From the NCBI GenBank assembly GCA_937995735.1, contig CALKIZ010000024.1:60294-124293 (forward strand): a stretch of 64,000 bases of DNA, written 5' to 3'. Every line of letters starts with the position of its first letter. The stretch's first letter is position 1. The notes under the pieces were generated by a model. It was not told the DNA's origin, did not search any database, and saw nothing but the letters and a program-made list of their open reading frames with translations. Source of the stretch: an uncultured Neomegalonema sp. (GTDB taxonomy: Bacteria; Pseudomonadota; Alphaproteobacteria; Rhodobacterales; Rhodobacteraceae). The position numbers and the translations under genes were made by a program. Shown piece by piece: positions 29,514 through 39,378 of this stretch.

Positions 29514-29547
29514 ATGCCTGATCAAACAGCACCACCTGCCCCGCCAA
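29347..29547 (-). CDS. doubtful small ORF, 66 residues
   Basis: The frame encodes a basic, Arg-rich first half ([21 protein letters not shown]) and an aromatic end ([19 protein letters not shown]) that reads like protein. It would overlap the first 34 bp of rimO on the opposite strand. An inner ATG would give only 23 residues. It ends inside a 10-bp inverted repeat. I recognise no family and no clear ribosome-binding site; it may be chance. Confidence 0.2.
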   Translation of the reverse strand: MAGQVVLFDQALLRSVIAKRLTQGISARCAKSARRLEDAVRYRMVNVPEEYITFPYAIFLNLYGEI

Positions 29548-30866
29548 AAATTGGAATAGTTAGCCTCGGCTGTCCGAAAGCTCTTGTCGATTCCGAGCGG
29601 ATTTTGACGCGCCTGCGAGCCGAAGGGTATGAGTTCTCCGCCGATTACGACGGGGCTGATGCGGTTATCGTCAATACATGCGGATTTCTCGACAGCGCAA
29701 AGGCAGAAAGCCTTGATGCAATTGGTGAAGCGCTTCGGGAAAATGGCAAAGTCATTGTCACGGGCTGTCTCGGCGCTGAAGCCGAAACCATCAGCAAAGC
29801 ACATCCATCAGTGCTGGCGATCACCGGACCTCAGCAATATGAGCAGGTCATGGATGCCGTCCATGCAGTAACGCCGCCTCGTCCCAATCCTTTTACGGAT
29901 TTATTGCCAGCCCCCAAAGACGGCGTGCGCCTGACCCCACGGCATTACGCCTATCTCAAGATTTCCGAAGGCTGCAATCACTCTTGCCGGTTCTGCATTA
30001 TCCCGGACATGCGCGGTAAACTGGTTTCCCGCCCGATCCATGCGGTCCTTCAAGAAGCCGAACGACTGGTTCAAGCAGGTGTCAAAGAGCTGTTGGTGAT
30101 CAGCCAGGACACATCCGCTTACGGCGTCGATTTGCGCGGCGATGCACGGATAGGCAAAGAATGGCATGGGCAACAATATGACACGACCATGCTCGACCTT
30201 TGTACCGGCTTGGCAGAGTTAGGCGTCTGGGTCCGGCTTCATTATGTCTACCCCTACCCGAGCGTCGATAAAGTCATTCCGCTCATGGCCGAGGGGAAAC
30301 TCCTTCCATATCTCGACATACCGTTCCAACATGCCTCGCCCAAAGTGCTCAAATCGATGCGCCGTCCGGCAGACCATGAAAAAGTGCTGGAGCGCATCAA
30401 ATCGTGGCGCGAGGTCTGTCCAGCTCTAACAATCCGCTCGACTTTTATCGTCGGCTTTCCCGGAGAAACAGAAGAGGACTTTCAATTTTTGCTTGATTGG
30501 TTGACTGAAGCTCAATTGAACCGCGTCGGGTGTTTCAAATACGAAAACGTCGCTGGAGCCGCAGCCAACGACCTGCCGGATCATGTTGATGAAGCGGTAA
30601 AACAAGAGCGATGGGAACGACTTATGGCTCATCAACAGGCAATCAGCGCGGCGCTTTTAGAGAAAAAAGTGGGCCAGCGCATGACAGTGATTGTCGATCA
30701 GATTGATGAGGACGGCGCAGAATGCCGCTCTGCTGCCGACGCACCTGAAATAGACGGAAACGTCTTTATCGACGCCGATTTTGCCGACCTGAGCGTTGGC
30801 GATATGGTTGAGGTCGAAATAGACGAGGCGGGCGATTACGACCTTTGGGCGCACCGTATTCAGTAA
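29514..30866 (+). CDS. rimO: ribosomal protein uS12 methylthiotransferase RimO
   Basis: 450 residues. The N-terminal MTTase domain has its three cluster Cys ([29 protein letters not shown]), then the radical SAM motif [12 protein letters not shown] and a C-terminal TRAM domain (about 385-450). [12 protein letters not shown] separates RimO from MiaB. It adds a methylthio group to an Asp of ribosomal protein S12 using two 4Fe-4S clusters. It is monocistronic; no strong ribosome-binding site precedes ATG 29514. Confidence 0.96.
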   Translation: MPDQTAPPAPPKIGIVSLGCPKALVDSERILTRLRAEGYEFSADYDGADAVIVNTCGFLDSAKAESLDAIGEALRENGKVIVTGCLGAEAETISKAHPSVLAITGPQQYEQVMDAVHAVTPPRPNPFTDLLPAPKDGVRLTPRHYAYLKISEGCNHSCRFCIIPDMRGKLVSRPIHAVLQEAERLVQAGVKELLVISQDTSAYGVDLRGDARIGKEWHGQQYDTTMLDLCTGLAELGVWVRLHYVYPYPSVDKVIPLMAEGKLLPYLDIPFQHASPKVLKSMRRPADHEKVLERIKSWREVCPALTIRSTFIVGFPGETEEDFQFLLDWLTEAQLNRVGCFKYENVAGAAANDLPDHVDEAVKQERWERLMAHQQAISAALLEKKVGQRMTVIVDQIDEDGAECRSAADAPEIDGNVFIDADFADLSVGDMVEVEIDEAGDYDLWAHRIQ

Positions 30867-30898
30867 TCTTTCTACGCCCTATTCTGATACCATCAGTA

Positions 30899-31876
30899 TC
30901 AACGCCAGAGGCGAACACCCTCTTTCTTTGCGAGTGTATCGCTATAAAGGCTGGCGACATCCTCGCCATAGCCGTTGAACTTTAACGTCGGTATCCGCTC
31001 GGTTGTTCCAAGAACGCGCTCTGTTGCTTGGCTCCAACGCGGATGTTTGACTTCAGGATTCACATTACCCCAAAAACCATATTCGGTCTTGGCAATCTCT
31101 TCCCAAAAGCTAACCGGGCGCTCTTCGGTAAAGGTAATCCGATTGATAGATTTTACTGACTTGAACCCGTATTTCCAAGGCACGTGCAGACGCATCGGCG
31201 CACCAAATTGCTTCGGCAATACTTTTCCGTACGCACCCACAACCATAAGAGCGATATAATTGGTCGCCTCTTGGATCGTCAGCGCATCGGAATAAGCCCA
31301 CGGATACCAGCTTTGACGCTGACCACTCGCTACTTTCGGATCGAGAAATGTTTCAAAGCGAACATATTTCGCGGAACTGGTTGGATTAGCAAATTTAACA
31401 AGTTCAGACAAAGGGAAACAAACCCAAGGAACAACCATTGACCAAGCCTCGACACAGCGATGTCGCGTCACCCGTTCTTCAATCGGCATTTTGGCGATAA
31501 GGTCTTCAGCATCAATGACAATCTCTTTATCAACATGACCGTCGATCTTGATGGTCCAACCTTCCGTATCAAGCGCCTGTGCTTTCTTGGAAATTTGTTT
31601 ATGCGATCCAAACTCGTAGAAATTATTGTATGTCGATGCGGCCTTCTCGTCGGTTATTTCCCGCCCTTCACCAGCTTCAAAAAGCAGATTTCGTATGGGC
31701 TTAGGTTCAAAATCATCACCGGGGACCGCTGCAGCATTCGCGCGGCCAGCGACCAGAGCACTCGCCGCACCGCCTAATCCCATTGTCGCAAGCAATTGTC
31801 TGCGGTTAAAGAACGCGCTTTCAGCCGTCGCTTGCGCTTCAGAAATATGCCAAGTCGGTTTGCGGTGATAAATCAT
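30899..31876 (-). CDS. msrP: periplasmic methionine sulfoxide reductase MsrP
   Basis: About 325 residues from ATG 31876; an upstream ATG at 31897 lies within a hairpin and has no ribosome-binding site. Arg25-Arg26 in FFNRRQLLATMG form the Tat signal (cleavage near ANA, residue 48). Cys141 in RHRCVEAWSMVVPW is the molybdenum ligand. MsrP repairs oxidised methionines of periplasmic proteins. It normally takes electrons from haem protein MsrQ, whose gene is not adjacent. The leader holds a terminator-like hairpin that includes the Shine-Dalgarno bases. Confidence 0.95.
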   Translation of the reverse strand: MIYHRKPTWHISEAQATAESAFFNRRQLLATMGLGGAASALVAGRANAAAVPGDDFEPKPIRNLLFEAGEGREITDEKAASTYNNFYEFGSHKQISKKAQALDTEGWTIKIDGHVDKEIVIDAEDLIAKMPIEERVTRHRCVEAWSMVVPWVCFPLSELVKFANPTSSAKYVRFETFLDPKVASGQRQSWYPWAYSDALTIQEATNYIALMVVGAYGKVLPKQFGAPMRLHVPWKYGFKSVKSINRITFTEERPVSFWEEIAKTEYGFWGNVNPEVKHPRWSQATERVLGTTERIPTLKFNGYGEDVASLYSDTLAKKEGVRLWR

Positions 31877-31877
31877 T

Positions 31878-31908
31878 AAAAAATGCTCCGAAATCATGGA
31901 TTTCGGAG
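31878..31908 (-). terminator. terminator-like hairpin over the msrP ribosome-binding site
   Basis: On the minus strand, a perfect 10-bp stem (CTCCGAAATC / GATTTCGGAG, loop CAT) is followed after two bases by six T residues, and the msrP ATG comes one base later. It lies 51 bp after the aroG-type gene stop. It may simply terminate that gene, but its 3' arm is also the GGAG ribosome-binding site of msrP. Confidence 0.65.
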
Positions 31909-31959
31909 ACTATATATCACGGCAGATGAAGACTGTGAAAATTCTACGTTACAATTGTT

Positions 31960-33303
31960 TCAGAGCTTTTCTAGCTCCTCGGCGAGTAAAAACGCGACTT
32001 CCAGCGCTTGACTGGCGTTAAGACGAGGATCACAGGCCGTATGATAACGATCTGAAAGATCGGAGTCTTTCAAATCCTGTAATCCACCCGTGCATTCCGT
32101 GACATTTTTGCCTGTCATTTCAAGGTGAATGCCACCGGGATACACACCCTCAGAACGGCAAATCTCAGAATATTCTTTAATTTCGGTCAGTATCGACTGG
32201 AAGGGGCGCGTTTTATACCCACCTTCAGCTTTGATCGTATTCCCATGCATCGGATCGGAGCACCAAACAACATTCGCGCCGATTTCTTTAACAGCACCAA
32301 TAAGTTCAGGCAGATGATCCGCCACTTTACCCGCTCCAAAGCGGCCTATAAGCGTGATGCGCCCCGCTTCATTCTCAGGATTAAGTTTATCGAGCAAGAT
32401 TTTAAGATCGTCGGTCGACATCGACGGCCCACACTTAATCCCAATCGGATTGAGCACTCCCCGACAATACTCGACATGCGCGCCGTCAGGCTGTCTTGTT
32501 CTGTCCCCAATCCAAAGCATATGGGCCGAGCCAGCCAGCATTTCGCCCGAAATTGAATCCTCGCGCGTCAACGCTTCTTCATATGGAAGGAGTAATGCCT
32601 CATGCGACGTAAAGTATTCAACCTGCTCCATAAGATGCGTCGTTCCGGAATTCACCCCGCAGGCATCCATGAAAGCAAGAGACGCAGAAATCTTTTCCGC
32701 CATCTGTTTGTATTCTTTAGCGTTATCACCATTAGTAAAATCAAGATTCCACGATGCCACACGGTCCAGATTGGCATACCCTCCGGTGGCAAAAGCACGA
32801 AGCAAGTTCAACGTCGCCGCAGAATGGAGGTAAGCCTCCAGCATCTTCTCCGGTTTGGGCGTCCGGGCCTCTACGGTGAACGGCAAATCATTGATAATAT
32901 CGCCGCGATAACTGGGCAGTTCAACCCCATCAACGGTTTCAGTCGGTGCAGAGCGCGGTTTGGCAAATTGCCCTGCCATGCGCCCCACTTTAACGACTGG
33001 TTTTTTCGCGCCGAATGTCAGAACAATCGCCATTTGCAGCATGACACGAAATGTGTCGCGAATATTATCTGACGAGAATTCGGCAAAGCTCTCTGCGCAA
33101 TCACCGCCCTGCAGCAGAAAAGCCTCACCCCGGGATACAGCGGCCAAACGGTTCTTCAACGAACGCGCCTCGCCGGCGAAAACCAATAACGGATATGAAG
33201 ACAGTTTATCAGTGGCTTGTTTTAAAGCGGCTTCGTCGGTGTACTCTGGTAATTGCAGAGCCGTCCGGTTGCGCCAACTATCTGCGCTCCAGTTCATCGT
33301 CAT
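31960..33303 (-). CDS. class II 3-deoxy-7-phosphoheptulonate (DAHP) synthase
   Basis: 447 residues of the class II (plant/mycobacterial type) family: [66 protein letters not shown] and MHGNTI. It condenses phosphoenolpyruvate with erythrose-4-phosphate at the start of the shikimate pathway. The N-terminus ([17 protein letters not shown]) is the short form common in Proteobacteria. ATG 33303 or 33297 may be used. It is followed by msrP, separated by a terminator-like hairpin. Confidence 0.95.
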   Translation of the reverse strand: MTMNWSADSWRNRTALQLPEYTDEAALKQATDKLSSYPLLVFAGEARSLKNRLAAVSRGEAFLLQGGDCAESFAEFSSDNIRDTFRVMLQMAIVLTFGAKKPVVKVGRMAGQFAKPRSAPTETVDGVELPSYRGDIINDLPFTVEARTPKPEKMLEAYLHSAATLNLLRAFATGGYANLDRVASWNLDFTNGDNAKEYKQMAEKISASLAFMDACGVNSGTTHLMEQVEYFTSHEALLLPYEEALTREDSISGEMLAGSAHMLWIGDRTRQPDGAHVEYCRGVLNPIGIKCGPSMSTDDLKILLDKLNPENEAGRITLIGRFGAGKVADHLPELIGAVKEIGANVVWCSDPMHGNTIKAEGGYKTRPFQSILTEIKEYSEICRSEGVYPGGIHLEMTGKNVTECTGGLQDLKDSDLSDRYHTACDPRLNASQALEVAFLLAEELEKL

Positions 33304-33476
33304 GGAATTTTCCTGCGTTTCGCGTGATCTTCGAGAGATCGTTTATACGCGCACCTCGTCTCGACTGTCCACAGGTCACATCATATGCTTGTCCAAAGAC
33401 TGACAGGCCTGCATAAGATTAGTATCAAAACACCGCCGAACACGTCCTCTACATCTCACTCTATAGGAATTACGTA

Positions 33477-35408
33477 TTGAAATACCGTCCCGAAATTGAC
33501 GGCTTGCGGGCGTTTGCTGTTGTCCCGGTTATCTTATTTCATGCGGGATTTAATTTATTTAGCGGCGGGTTTGTCGGTGTAGACATCTTTTTTGTCATCA
33601 GCGGCTATCTTATAACAACCATTATTATTGAGGATTTGGAGCAGAACACATTTAGCCTCGCACATTTTTACGAAAGACGTACGCGAAGGATATTGCCGGC
33701 GCTTTTTTTCGTCATATTCGCGTGCATTCCTTTTGCATGGATATGGATGCTTCCGGTCCAAATGGAAGATTTTTCGAAAAGCATCATTTTCGTTATTTTC
33801 TTTTCATCAAATATTTTGTTCGCTCAAGAGATTGATTATTTTGATCGGGATGCTGAAGAAAATCCGTTGCTCCACACGTGGAGTTTAGCGGTTGAAGAAC
33901 AGTATTATTTTATATTCCCGATTGCCCTATTGCTGTGCTGGCGCTTTGGCAAGAGCAAGGTGTTTTGGGCCATTGTCGTGCTTGCAGGCGTCAGTCTAGC
34001 ATTAAGCGAAGCGGGTTGGCGCTATAATGCCAACGCAAATTTTTATTTCACACCATCGCGCGCTTGGGAGTTGTTCGCAGGCTCAGTCGCCGCCTTTATC
34101 GTTCAGAAACGAGGCATCAAATCGAATGATGTATTTTCGTTAGCCGGATTAATCGCGATTTTGTACGCGATTTTCTTTTACGATAAGACCACCCCGTTCC
34201 CGAGTGCCTATGCATTAATTCCGGTCATCGGCATATTTCTGATTTTACTCTATGCTGGTTCGGAAACATTTACGGCCAAATTTCTGAGCGCTAAATTATT
34301 CATCAGTGTCGGCTTGGTCAGTTATTCAGCGTATTTGTGGCATCAACCACTGTTAGCTTTTGCCAAGATACGACTTGAGCAAGAACCCGACTTTACCACG
34401 ATTGTTTTCATCCTGGTGGCAACAGCACTTTTATCATTGCTCACATGGCGATATATTGAAAGACCTTTCAGAGATCGGGAAAAAATCAGTAAAAAAGGTT
34501 TACTCACCGTTCTGTCTGTCTCGGTACTGTTGCTTTTGTCCTTCGCTATTATGGGCGATAAAACAAAAGGTTTTAGAAAAGAAACCAATTCCGAAATACT
34601 CCCACCACCTCTGCAAACCGGTCATGTCATCAATCAACCGCTTTTTGTCTTTGGAGATTCACATGCAGAACATCTCATTCCCGGATTAGAAAAATTCAAT
34701 AATGGCAAGACCATCGATATGACGAGTCCCGGCTGCATTCCTTTTCGAAATGTCGACAGATATGACGACAGATTTGAACCCGGAGAATGCGCGCGCATCA
34801 TGAACGCCAATATTGATGTTCTCAATCGTGTAGATCAACCATCCATCTTAGTGATCTCATCAATGGGTCCGGTTTACCTCGACGGTTCGGTTTTCAAGGG
34901 AAAAGACACTGCGCGTGTGGAGGGGCTTGGCGTTGAGCTTATCACCGATCCGAAAGTGGCAGATCATTACAAAATATTCGAAACAGGAATGAGGCAAACT
35001 CTGTCAGAGTTGTCGAAGAACGATCATTTAAAGGTCATCTTTACAATAGATATTCCGGAACTTGGCATTGAAAGCGGGTGCAACTACCCCAAAAAGGAAA
35101 TCTCCGTTTTCGGACATAAACTGAAAGATCTGTTATCCAACCCACCGAAGTCCGAATGTACGGTTTCATTAAAAGAGTACAATGAACGTTCAGGAAAGTA
35201 TAAAAACCTGATTTACCGGACCGCAGAAGACTTTCCGTCCGTCTATCTTTTTGATCCCACAAAATATTTCTGCGGCGCAGAATCTTGCAGCGGGTATGTG
35301 GATGAGTTTGGTTATCTATATCACGACTTTGACCATCTAAGCAAGAATGGCAGCTACTACTATGCGTCCAAGCTCATGGATGAAGTTTTTGCCAAAAGCG
35401 ATAATTGA
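33477..35408 (+). CDS. OafA-like acyltransferase 3 with SGNH domain
   Basis: 643 residues from a TTG start with AGGA eight bases upstream; MKYRPEIDGLRAFAVVPVILFHAG is the standard beginning of this family. Ten membrane helices (to about residue 370) contain the R-rich ERRTRRILPALF motif. A periplasmic SGNH domain follows with VFGDSHAEHL and the catalytic pair in DFDHLSKNG. Such enzymes O-acetylate surface polysaccharides. The gene is visibly richer in A/T than its neighbours and stands alone between housekeeping genes, which suggests transfer. Confidence 0.9.
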   Translation: MKYRPEIDGLRAFAVVPVILFHAGFNLFSGGFVGVDIFFVISGYLITTIIIEDLEQNTFSLAHFYERRTRRILPALFFVIFACIPFAWIWMLPVQMEDFSKSIIFVIFFSSNILFAQEIDYFDRDAEENPLLHTWSLAVEEQYYFIFPIALLLCWRFGKSKVFWAIVVLAGVSLALSEAGWRYNANANFYFTPSRAWELFAGSVAAFIVQKRGIKSNDVFSLAGLIAILYAIFFYDKTTPFPSAYALIPVIGIFLILLYAGSETFTAKFLSAKLFISVGLVSYSAYLWHQPLLAFAKIRLEQEPDFTTIVFILVATALLSLLTWRYIERPFRDREKISKKGLLTVLSVSVLLLLSFAIMGDKTKGFRKETNSEILPPPLQTGHVINQPLFVFGDSHAEHLIPGLEKFNNGKTIDMTSPGCIPFRNVDRYDDRFEPGECARIMNANIDVLNRVDQPSILVISSMGPVYLDGSVFKGKDTARVEGLGVELITDPKVADHYKIFETGMRQTLSELSKNDHLKVIFTIDIPELGIESGCNYPKKEISVFGHKLKDLLSNPPKSECTVSLKEYNERSGKYKNLIYRTAEDFPSVYLFDPTKYFCGAESCSGYVDEFGYLYHDFDHLSKNGSYYYASKLMDEVFAKSDN

Positions 35409-35451
35409 CCGCAATCCGTGTTCGCTTATCCGCTCATCACAGCGCTACCCA

Positions 35452-36738
35452 TTACTTCACGGATAACGCCGTTTCCGTTGAGGCGAGCACTTTTTCCAGC
35501 CATTCATTTTCGGATGCTTTCAGACGGGCTTCTTCCGCTGTGATATAGTCGCGCGTCAAAGGAACATCATCCCGTTCTCGAGCAAGCTGCATCTGGAAAA
35601 CATTGCTCGCACCATACCGGAAAGCGCCTTCACAGGCCGCGAGATAAAACTCCCACATTCTGCCGAATTCTTCATCATACATTGCTTCAATATCGGGGCG
35701 CTGCGCCTGAAATCTCTCACGCCAAATACGAAGCGTTTCCGCGTAATGTACGCGCCAAATCTCACAATCTGTCAGCCACAACCCGGACTTTTCGACTGAG
35801 TCCATCGCCTCTGACATGGAGGGCGCATACCCGCCGGGGAAGATATACTTCCTGAGGAAAGGCCCGGTGACACCCGGAGGCGCTTTTGAAGAAATCGAAT
35901 GGATCAGCGCAACGCCGCCCGTTGCTAGCCGATCCCGGACATTCAAATAATATGGTGTCAGTTGTGTAATGCCGACATGCTCCAACATTCCAACCGAAAC
36001 AACCCGATCAAAGGTTTCCGTGACATGCCGGTAATCGCGCAACTCGAACTTTACCCGATCCGAAACACCAAGCGCTTCGGCTCGTGCTTGGGCTACTTTG
36101 AGCTGTTCTTCCGACAGCGTAACGCCGGTAACATGAACATCAGCAGCGTGCGCAAGGTAGAGCGCCATACCACCCCACCCGCACCCGATATCCAGTACAC
36201 GTTGCCCCGGCTTCAGGCAAAGTTTTGCAGCAATATGCCGCTTTTTTGCCGCCTGCGCCTGATCAAGACTTTCATCGCCAGTCTCAAAATATGCACAGGA
36301 ATACTGAAGGTCGCGACAGAGGAACTTTTGATAGAGATCATTACCCAGATCATAATGCACTTTCACATTTTGCCGCGACCGTGCCACCGGATTATGTTGA
36401 GCAAAGCGTTTTGCCCGCCGTGCCACACCCCTCCAGAAAATCTGACTGGGGCTGAGATCAAAGGTGCGCTTGTTGACAAAAAAGACCCTGAGTAAATCCC
36501 AAGCACCCGTCCCACTTTCGGGGCTTTCCACGACCAAATCACCGGACATAAAGGCTTCCGCTGCACGCAATTCAGGGTTCGAGAAAATCTTCCAATCAAA
36601 CGACGCATCATTGACACGGATTGTCACATCCGGCCCCGGCTCTGTGCCGCCGAAAGTCTCGGAGAATCCGTCAGGACCGTTCAAAGTCAGCGTTCCTTTT
36701 CGGATCGCTTTACGAAGGAGCTTGGGTAAGTGCTTCAT
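35452..36738 (-). CDS. cyclopropane-fatty-acyl-phospholipid synthase family (copy 2)
   Basis: About 428 residues from ATG 36738 (MKHLPKLLRKAIRKGTL), chosen because it overlaps the upstream thioesterase stop (ATGA). The longer frame (36792) lies inside that gene. Motifs VHYDLGNDLYQKFL, LQYSCAYF, VLDIGCGWGGMALYLA and YIFPGGYAPSM are those of CFA synthase. It differs clearly from the copy at 12.1-13.5 kb, so the two may act on different acyl chains or make other methylated lipids. It is convergent with the OafA-like gene. Confidence 0.9.
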   Translation of the reverse strand: MKHLPKLLRKAIRKGTLTLNGPDGFSETFGGTEPGPDVTIRVNDASFDWKIFSNPELRAAEAFMSGDLVVESPESGTGAWDLLRVFFVNKRTFDLSPSQIFWRGVARRAKRFAQHNPVARSRQNVKVHYDLGNDLYQKFLCRDLQYSCAYFETGDESLDQAQAAKKRHIAAKLCLKPGQRVLDIGCGWGGMALYLAHAADVHVTGVTLSEEQLKVAQARAEALGVSDRVKFELRDYRHVTETFDRVVSVGMLEHVGITQLTPYYLNVRDRLATGGVALIHSISSKAPPGVTGPFLRKYIFPGGYAPSMSEAMDSVEKSGLWLTDCEIWRVHYAETLRIWRERFQAQRPDIEAMYDEEFGRMWEFYLAACEGAFRYGASNVFQMQLARERDDVPLTRDYITAEEARLKASENEWLEKVLASTETALSVK

Positions 36739-37175
36739 GATTTTATCTTCGACACATCGCGGGCGCGTGAATTTTCGGGCAGGATCGCCCAAATACCTGA
36801 TGATCTCAGCACCCGCCGTTCTCCCGAATAGAGATCACTTTCCATAAAGATGAAATTGCGCGCTTTGCGGGTAACTTTAGCCACGCCGTGCAGAATCTCA
36901 CCGATCCGGCCTGCTGCTAAAAAATCGCATTCAAAGTCAATCGTTGCCACAGCATTTTTGGCAGCGACGAAAGCACACGACCCCATCGCACTATCTGCGA
37001 CGCTCATCATTACCCCGCCGTGGCAAACACCGTTTGCATTCGTATGACGATCATCAAGCTCTAACGCAAAAGGCAACGTCCCGTCAGGCATTTCGGCAAT
37101 CTGAATTGGGCCAAGCAGATTGTGGAAACCCTGCCCTTTAATATCGCGCCATGGCAGCGAAGGATCATATTTCAC
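36735..37175 (-). CDS. PaaI-family hotdog thioesterase
   Basis: 146 residues with NANGVCHGGVMMSVADSAMG, the hotdog helix and active-site region of PaaI-type acyl-CoA thioesterases. It hydrolyses acyl-CoA in the cytoplasm; chain preference is unknown. It overlaps the second CFA-type gene by four bases, which suggests joint expression and perhaps a shared role in acyl-chain turnover. Confidence 0.87.
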   Translation of the reverse strand: MKYDPSLPWRDIKGQGFHNLLGPIQIAEMPDGTLPFALELDDRHTNANGVCHGGVMMSVADSAMGSCAFVAAKNAVATIDFECDFLAAGRIGEILHGVAKVTRKARNFIFMESDLYSGERRVLRSSGIWAILPENSRARDVSKIKS

Positions 37176-37246
37176 GTTTCAACTCCTCGACTAACCCTCT
37201 GCGTTCTGGTGTCCGCCATACAATTTAGCAAGACAGGATTGGCTCT

Positions 37247-37762
37247 TTATCGCGCTTTACTGACAAAACGGAAGATCGTACCAGTCCAACGAGTACCATC
37301 GCCGAGTATTTCGCTCAGGTCAGTAATCGACTCGGCACGTAGCGCGGTACGCCAAAAATTAACCGCAGGCACATTCTGCCCTCTTACAGCGACCTCCCAT
37401 TGACCGGGCAGCGCCTCGAACAACCGACTTGCCGCTTCCCAGCCAACCCCTGACCGACGGTAAGCCCGCAGAACAAAAAACTCTGCCAAGCCATGCGTTA
37501 CGCCCTGCCCGGAGGGTGACCAGTCATTGACGAAAGCAAATCCTGCAAGAGCATTATCCAGTCTAAAAATATGAACCGATCGCGACGGATCATCCTTCCA
37601 ATAGTTCTCAAAATGCGGATACGAGAACAGACCAGAATCATCAATGCCTCCTTCCCCTTCATACTCAGAAGAATCGTGCAGGTAGAGCTGAAGCAAATTG
37701 CTGACCGCATTGCGATTACTCGGCTCTGCCCGAAAGACAGTCAATAAAGGTCGTGTTGCCAT
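37247..37762 (-). CDS. GNAT family N-acetyltransferase
   Basis: About 171 residues from ATG 37762 (MATRPLLTVFRAE), with further upstream ATGs in frame to 37795. The core FFVLRAYRRSGVGWEAASRLFEALPGQWEV matches the acetyl-CoA binding motif A of GNAT enzymes, and VNFWRTAL is the usual motif B end. The substrate cannot be predicted. It lies 71 bp upstream of the thioesterase gene on the same strand and may belong to the same unit. Confidence 0.85.
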   Translation of the reverse strand: MATRPLLTVFRAEPSNRNAVSNLLQLYLHDSSEYEGEGGIDDSGLFSYPHFENYWKDDPSRSVHIFRLDNALAGFAFVNDWSPSGQGVTHGLAEFFVLRAYRRSGVGWEAASRLFEALPGQWEVAVRGQNVPAVNFWRTALRAESITDLSEILGDGTRWTGTIFRFVSKAR

Positions 37763-37876
37763 ATACATCCAACTTTCAACATTCATTCTTGTCAAATCGA
37801 CCCTCTGTGTCGAGCACGTTAACTCAAATTAACTTTTTCACCTTATTCAAGACCCGTACTCTAGAACGGAGCCTCT

Positions 37877-39376
37877 ATGACCGCGTTTCCAAAACCTTTG
37901 ACGACCGTTTCCGAAAACACGCCGGAATTTCTGACACTCCCGATGATCACCCCGACCGGATTTCGGGAATATGACGCCCGCTGGCGGTTCCCGGAAGAAA
38001 TCAATTTAGTCGGCATACAAGCGGTCGGCCTTGGCTTAGGCACAATGCTGCAAAAGATTGGCAAAGCACGCATTGTTGTTGGGTGTGACTATCGCGCTTA
38101 TTCGTTGAGTGTGAAGCAAGCCTTGACACTTGGCCTCATGACAGCGGGCTGCGAAGTCCACGATGTCGGGGTTTGCCTGTCACCTACGGTCTATTTCTCA
38201 CAGTTTGATCTCGATATTCCCGCCGGAGCAATGGTCACAGCAAGCCACAATCCGAATGGCTGGACCGGAGTAAAAATCGGAGCGGACCGCCCGCTCACCT
38301 TTGGCCCTTCCGAGATGGCCGAGCTTCGGGACACCGTACTAGAGGGCAAAGGTGTCGCTGCAGCCGGTGGCAGCTATCAAATGGTTCAGGGGTTTGCTGA
38401 ACGGTATCTTGATGACGTTGTCGGGGAAACAAAGCTGTCACGCAAACTCAAGGTGGTCTGCGCAACGGGCAACGGATCGGCCTCAATGTTTGCACCGCAA
38501 ATGCTTGAGCGTATCGGGGCCGAGGTTATCCCTCTTCACACCACGCCAGATTACGATTTCCCGAACTACAACCCCAACCCTGAAGCTATGGAGATGCTAC
38601 ACTCCATGCGCGACAAGGTTCTGGAAACCGGTGCAGATTTAGCCGTCGGATTTGACGGCGACGGCGACAGATGCGGTGTTGTTGACGATGAAGGCGAAGA
38701 GATCTTCGCGGATAAAGTCGGCGTTATGTTGGCGCGGTCGTGGTCGAAAGATCACCCCGGCGCGACCATTGTTGCCGATGTGAAATCAACAGGGCTTTTC
38801 GCTTCCGATCCTGTGCTCAAAGAGGCTGGCATGGTTGCCGATTACTGGATGACAGGCCACAGCCACATGAAGCGCCGCGTTCACGAACTGGGCGCTTTGG
38901 CTGGGATCGAGAAATCCGGCCACTACTTCCTCGCGGGGGATTTAGGCCGTGGCTATGATGACGGACTCGTCGTTGCCCGCGAGATATGTCTGATGCTGGA
39001 CCGCGCTGGTGGCAAGATGAGCGACCTTCGCAAAGAACTGCCTCCAGTATGGACGACACCAACAATGTCGCCTTACTGCTCGGACCTTGAGAAGTACGAC
39101 ACGATCAAGAAAATCGTCTCAGCCTTTGAAGAAATGGCCACAAACGGCGCTTCCATTGCTGGCAGCAAGATCGTGAAAGTCATCACAATCAATGGCGCGC
39201 GGGTTCAACTGGAAAATGGCGGCTGGACCTTGGTTCGCGCGTCTTCAAACACACCAAACTTGGTCGTGGTTTGTGAAAGCCCCAACTCCGAAGCGGAAAT
39301 GCGCAAAATCTTCGAAGACACGCGCGCCTTCCTCGATGGTTATCCCGAAATCGGTGAGTATGATCAGACGCTCTGA
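37877..39376 (+). CDS. phosphomannomutase/phosphoglucomutase
   Basis: 499 residues of the alpha-D-phosphohexomutase family: active-site phosphoserine loop MVTASHNPNGWTGVK, metal loop GFDGDGDRCG, sugar-binding GLEKSGH-like ALAGIEKSGHYFLA and the C-terminal phosphate loop VRASSNTPNLVV. It interconverts 6- and 1-phosphates of mannose or glucose, feeding surface polysaccharide and LPS synthesis. It is longer than AlgC (463) through insertions. It ends two bases before the convergent DUF1989 stop. Confidence 0.93.
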   Translation: MTAFPKPLTTVSENTPEFLTLPMITPTGFREYDARWRFPEEINLVGIQAVGLGLGTMLQKIGKARIVVGCDYRAYSLSVKQALTLGLMTAGCEVHDVGVCLSPTVYFSQFDLDIPAGAMVTASHNPNGWTGVKIGADRPLTFGPSEMAELRDTVLEGKGVAAAGGSYQMVQGFAERYLDDVVGETKLSRKLKVVCATGNGSASMFAPQMLERIGAEVIPLHTTPDYDFPNYNPNPEAMEMLHSMRDKVLETGADLAVGFDGDGDRCGVVDDEGEEIFADKVGVMLARSWSKDHPGATIVADVKSTGLFASDPVLKEAGMVADYWMTGHSHMKRRVHELGALAGIEKSGHYFLAGDLGRGYDDGLVVAREICLMLDRAGGKMSDLRKELPPVWTTPTMSPYCSDLEKYDTIKKIVSAFEEMATNGASIAGSKIVKVITINGARVQLENGGWTLVRASSNTPNLVVVCESPNSEAEMRKIFEDTRAFLDGYPEIGEYDQTL

Positions 39377-39378
39377 CG

